Positions 6,169 through 7,306 of a stretch of DNA of 7,306 nucleotides are shown one piece after another (the stretch's first letter is position 1; each line of letters opens with the position of its first letter). Source of the DNA: Bacteroidales bacterium. Its GTDB lineage: Bacteria; Bacteroidota; Bacteroidia; Bacteroidales; VadinHA17. Under the pieces are notes generated by a model. It was not told the origin of the DNA. It saw only the letters and a program-made list of their open reading frames with translations, and did no database searches. Position numbers and translations under genes: made by a program. Location: positions 3,968 to 11,273 of the forward strand of contig PMIG01000140.1 of the NCBI GenBank assembly GCA_003157055.1, given 5' to 3'.

Positions 6169-7306
6169 ATGGCTTCAAAAATTAAAATAACAAAAACATA
6201 TCCGGTCACAGGGATGCACTGTGCATCATGCGCAGCCAGAACTGAAGCATTTGTCAGTAAGCTTCCGGGAATATCGTCAGCCAATGTGAATTATGCCGAT
6301 ACTTCGATTCAAGTTGAATTTCTGCCCGGGGAGATCTCTCCTTCGGAAATGAAAAAAGCTATCCAGTCGATCGGGTACGATATAATTATTGACGAAGCCA
6401 ACAGCCTTGAGCTCAAGGAAAAAGCTCAGAAGACTTATTATGAAGAAATAAGATCAAACACAATCGGGGCAGCTGTACTCAGCATACCTCTATTTATAAT
6501 TGCAATGTTCTTCATGCATATCCCTTACGCCAACTTCATAATGATGGCGCTTGCCACTCCTGTGGTCTTCTGGTTCGGGCGTCAGTTTCCTTCCGGTGCA
6601 TGGAAACAGCTGAAACACCGTTCCTCAAATATGGATACTCTGGTTGCTTTAAGCACCGGCATAGCATATTTATATAGTGCTGTTATTACCCTCTTCCCGA
6701 AACTTTTAGCCGTGAAGGGTATCGATGCACATGTATATTTTGAAGCTTCCGCAGTTATTGTGACCTTTATCCTGCTCGGGAGGATGTTTGAGGAGAAGGC
6801 AAAGGCAAACACTTCATCGGCTCTTAAAAAACTAATCGGACTGCAGGCTAAAACCGTAATTGCCATTATGAGTAACGGGGAGCAGAAAGAGATCTCCATA
6901 AGCCAGGTAGTGCCGGGCGATATTCTTCTTGTAAAACCGGGAAATAAGATCCCTGTCGACGGTATAATTGTTTCAGGCTCCTCGTTTGTCGATGAGAGCA
7001 TGATCAGCGGAGAGCCCATCGCAGTTGAAAAAACTGAGGGATCAAAACTACTTGCCGGGACAATTAATCAGAAAGGAAGTTTTCAGTTCAGGGCCGAAAA
7101 AGTAGGAGGCGATACTTTGCTGGCTCAGATTATTAAAATGGTCAGGGAAGCACAGGGAAGCAAAGCTCCCATTCAACACCTTGTGGATAAAATTGCCGGG
7201 ATATTTGTCCCGGTTGTGATTTCTGTTGCACTCCTCAGCGGACTGATTTGGTATTTCTCAGGTGTCGATAATGCACTTACACGAAGCCTGCTCACCATTG
7301 TTACAG
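6169..7306 (+). CDS. copA: Copper-transporting P1B-type ATPase, N-terminal part (cut by window end)
   Basis: Translation from the ATG at 6169 stays open for 379 codons to the last base, so the gene is cut by the window and not broken. Residues 1-75 are one heavy-metal-associated domain with the Cu(I)-binding motif GMHCASC (15-21). Membrane helices follow, with GAAVLSIPLFIIAMF and then ALATPVVFWFGRQFPSGAW, the usual amphipathic platform sequence, and NMDTLVAL. A further pair surrounds VYFEASAVIVTFILLGRMFEEKAKA. The actuator domain includes VVPGDILLVKPGNKIPVDG and ISGEP (279-283), the dephosphorylation loop, with Ser in place of the more usual Thr of TGE. Sequence through IQHLVDKIAGIFVPVVI leads towards the CPC helix and the DKTGT phosphorylation site, both beyond the window. 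The family exports Cu(I) across the inner membrane. CopA is the best call; a related CcoI/FixI-type role in cytochrome oxidase assembly cannot be excluded. Confidence 0.93.
   Translation, partial: MASKIKITKTYPVTGMHCASCAARTEAFVSKLPGISSANVNYADTSIQVEFLPGEISPSEMKKAIQSIGYDIIIDEANSLELKEKAQKTYYEEIRSNTIGAAVLSIPLFIIAMFFMHIPYANFIMMALATPVVFWFGRQFPSGAWKQLKHRSSNMDTLVALSTGIAYLYSAVITLFPKLLAVKGIDAHVYFEASAVIVTFILLGRMFEEKAKANTSSALKKLIGLQAKTVIAIMSNGEQKEISISQVVPGDILLVKPGNKIPVDGIIVSGSSFVDESMISGEPIAVEKTEGSKLLAGTINQKGSFQFRAEKVGGDTLLAQIIKMVREAQGSKAPIQHLVDKIAGIFVPVVISVALLSGLIWYFSGVDNALTRSLLTIVT

Noticed and set aside
6582..7019. Open frame of 145 codons on the minus strand
   Set aside because: It is antisense to the copper ATPase, whose plus-strand frame has clear family motifs throughout.

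Overview
The window looks like a chromosomal fragment from a member of the Bacteroidota. Three things point there: TAnnTTTG-type (-7) promoter boxes, the lack of clear Shine-Dalgarno sequences, and membrane proteins built from the FK-x-x-HWP hairpin of the gliding/type IX secretion protein GldL. AT-rich intergenic DNA and Bacteroidota-style efflux proteins agree with this. Genus cannot be read from the sequence.

Positions 1-2776 (minus strand) hold the promoter-proximal part of a tripartite ABC efflux operon of the MacAB-TolC type. It runs from a TolC-family outer-membrane channel, through a MacA-like periplasmic adaptor, to the first 35 codons of an ABC transporter ATPase that leaves the window at position 1. 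The 220-bp gap upstream (2777-2996) carries a candidate promoter for this operon and an intrinsic terminator for the next operon.

Positions 2902-5861 (minus strand) hold a self-contained operon with its own promoter and terminator. It encodes a PadR-family repressor, a 482-residue membrane protein that overlaps it by 8 bp, and a 312-residue membrane protein. The two membrane proteins are the most interesting content. Each is a string of GldL-like transmembrane hairpins (three and two copies, spaced exactly 60 residues apart). Each then has one more transmembrane helix and a soluble C-terminal domain whose layout and short motifs resemble the first periplasmic domain of GldM. They therefore look like natural GldL-GldM fusions outside a gliding/T9SS locus. 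The longer one also starts with a cytoplasmic DHVCC domain of the kind found next to PadR regulators. I infer a membrane sensing or force-coupling module that feeds back on PadR, possibly also acting on the neighbouring exporter.

Positions 5843-6168 are a divergent intergenic region with AT-rich palindromes over the padR promoter, an extended inverted repeat, and a promoter box for the rightward gene. Positions 6169-7306 (plus strand) hold the N-terminal 379 codons of a CopA-like copper P-type ATPase, cut by the window end.
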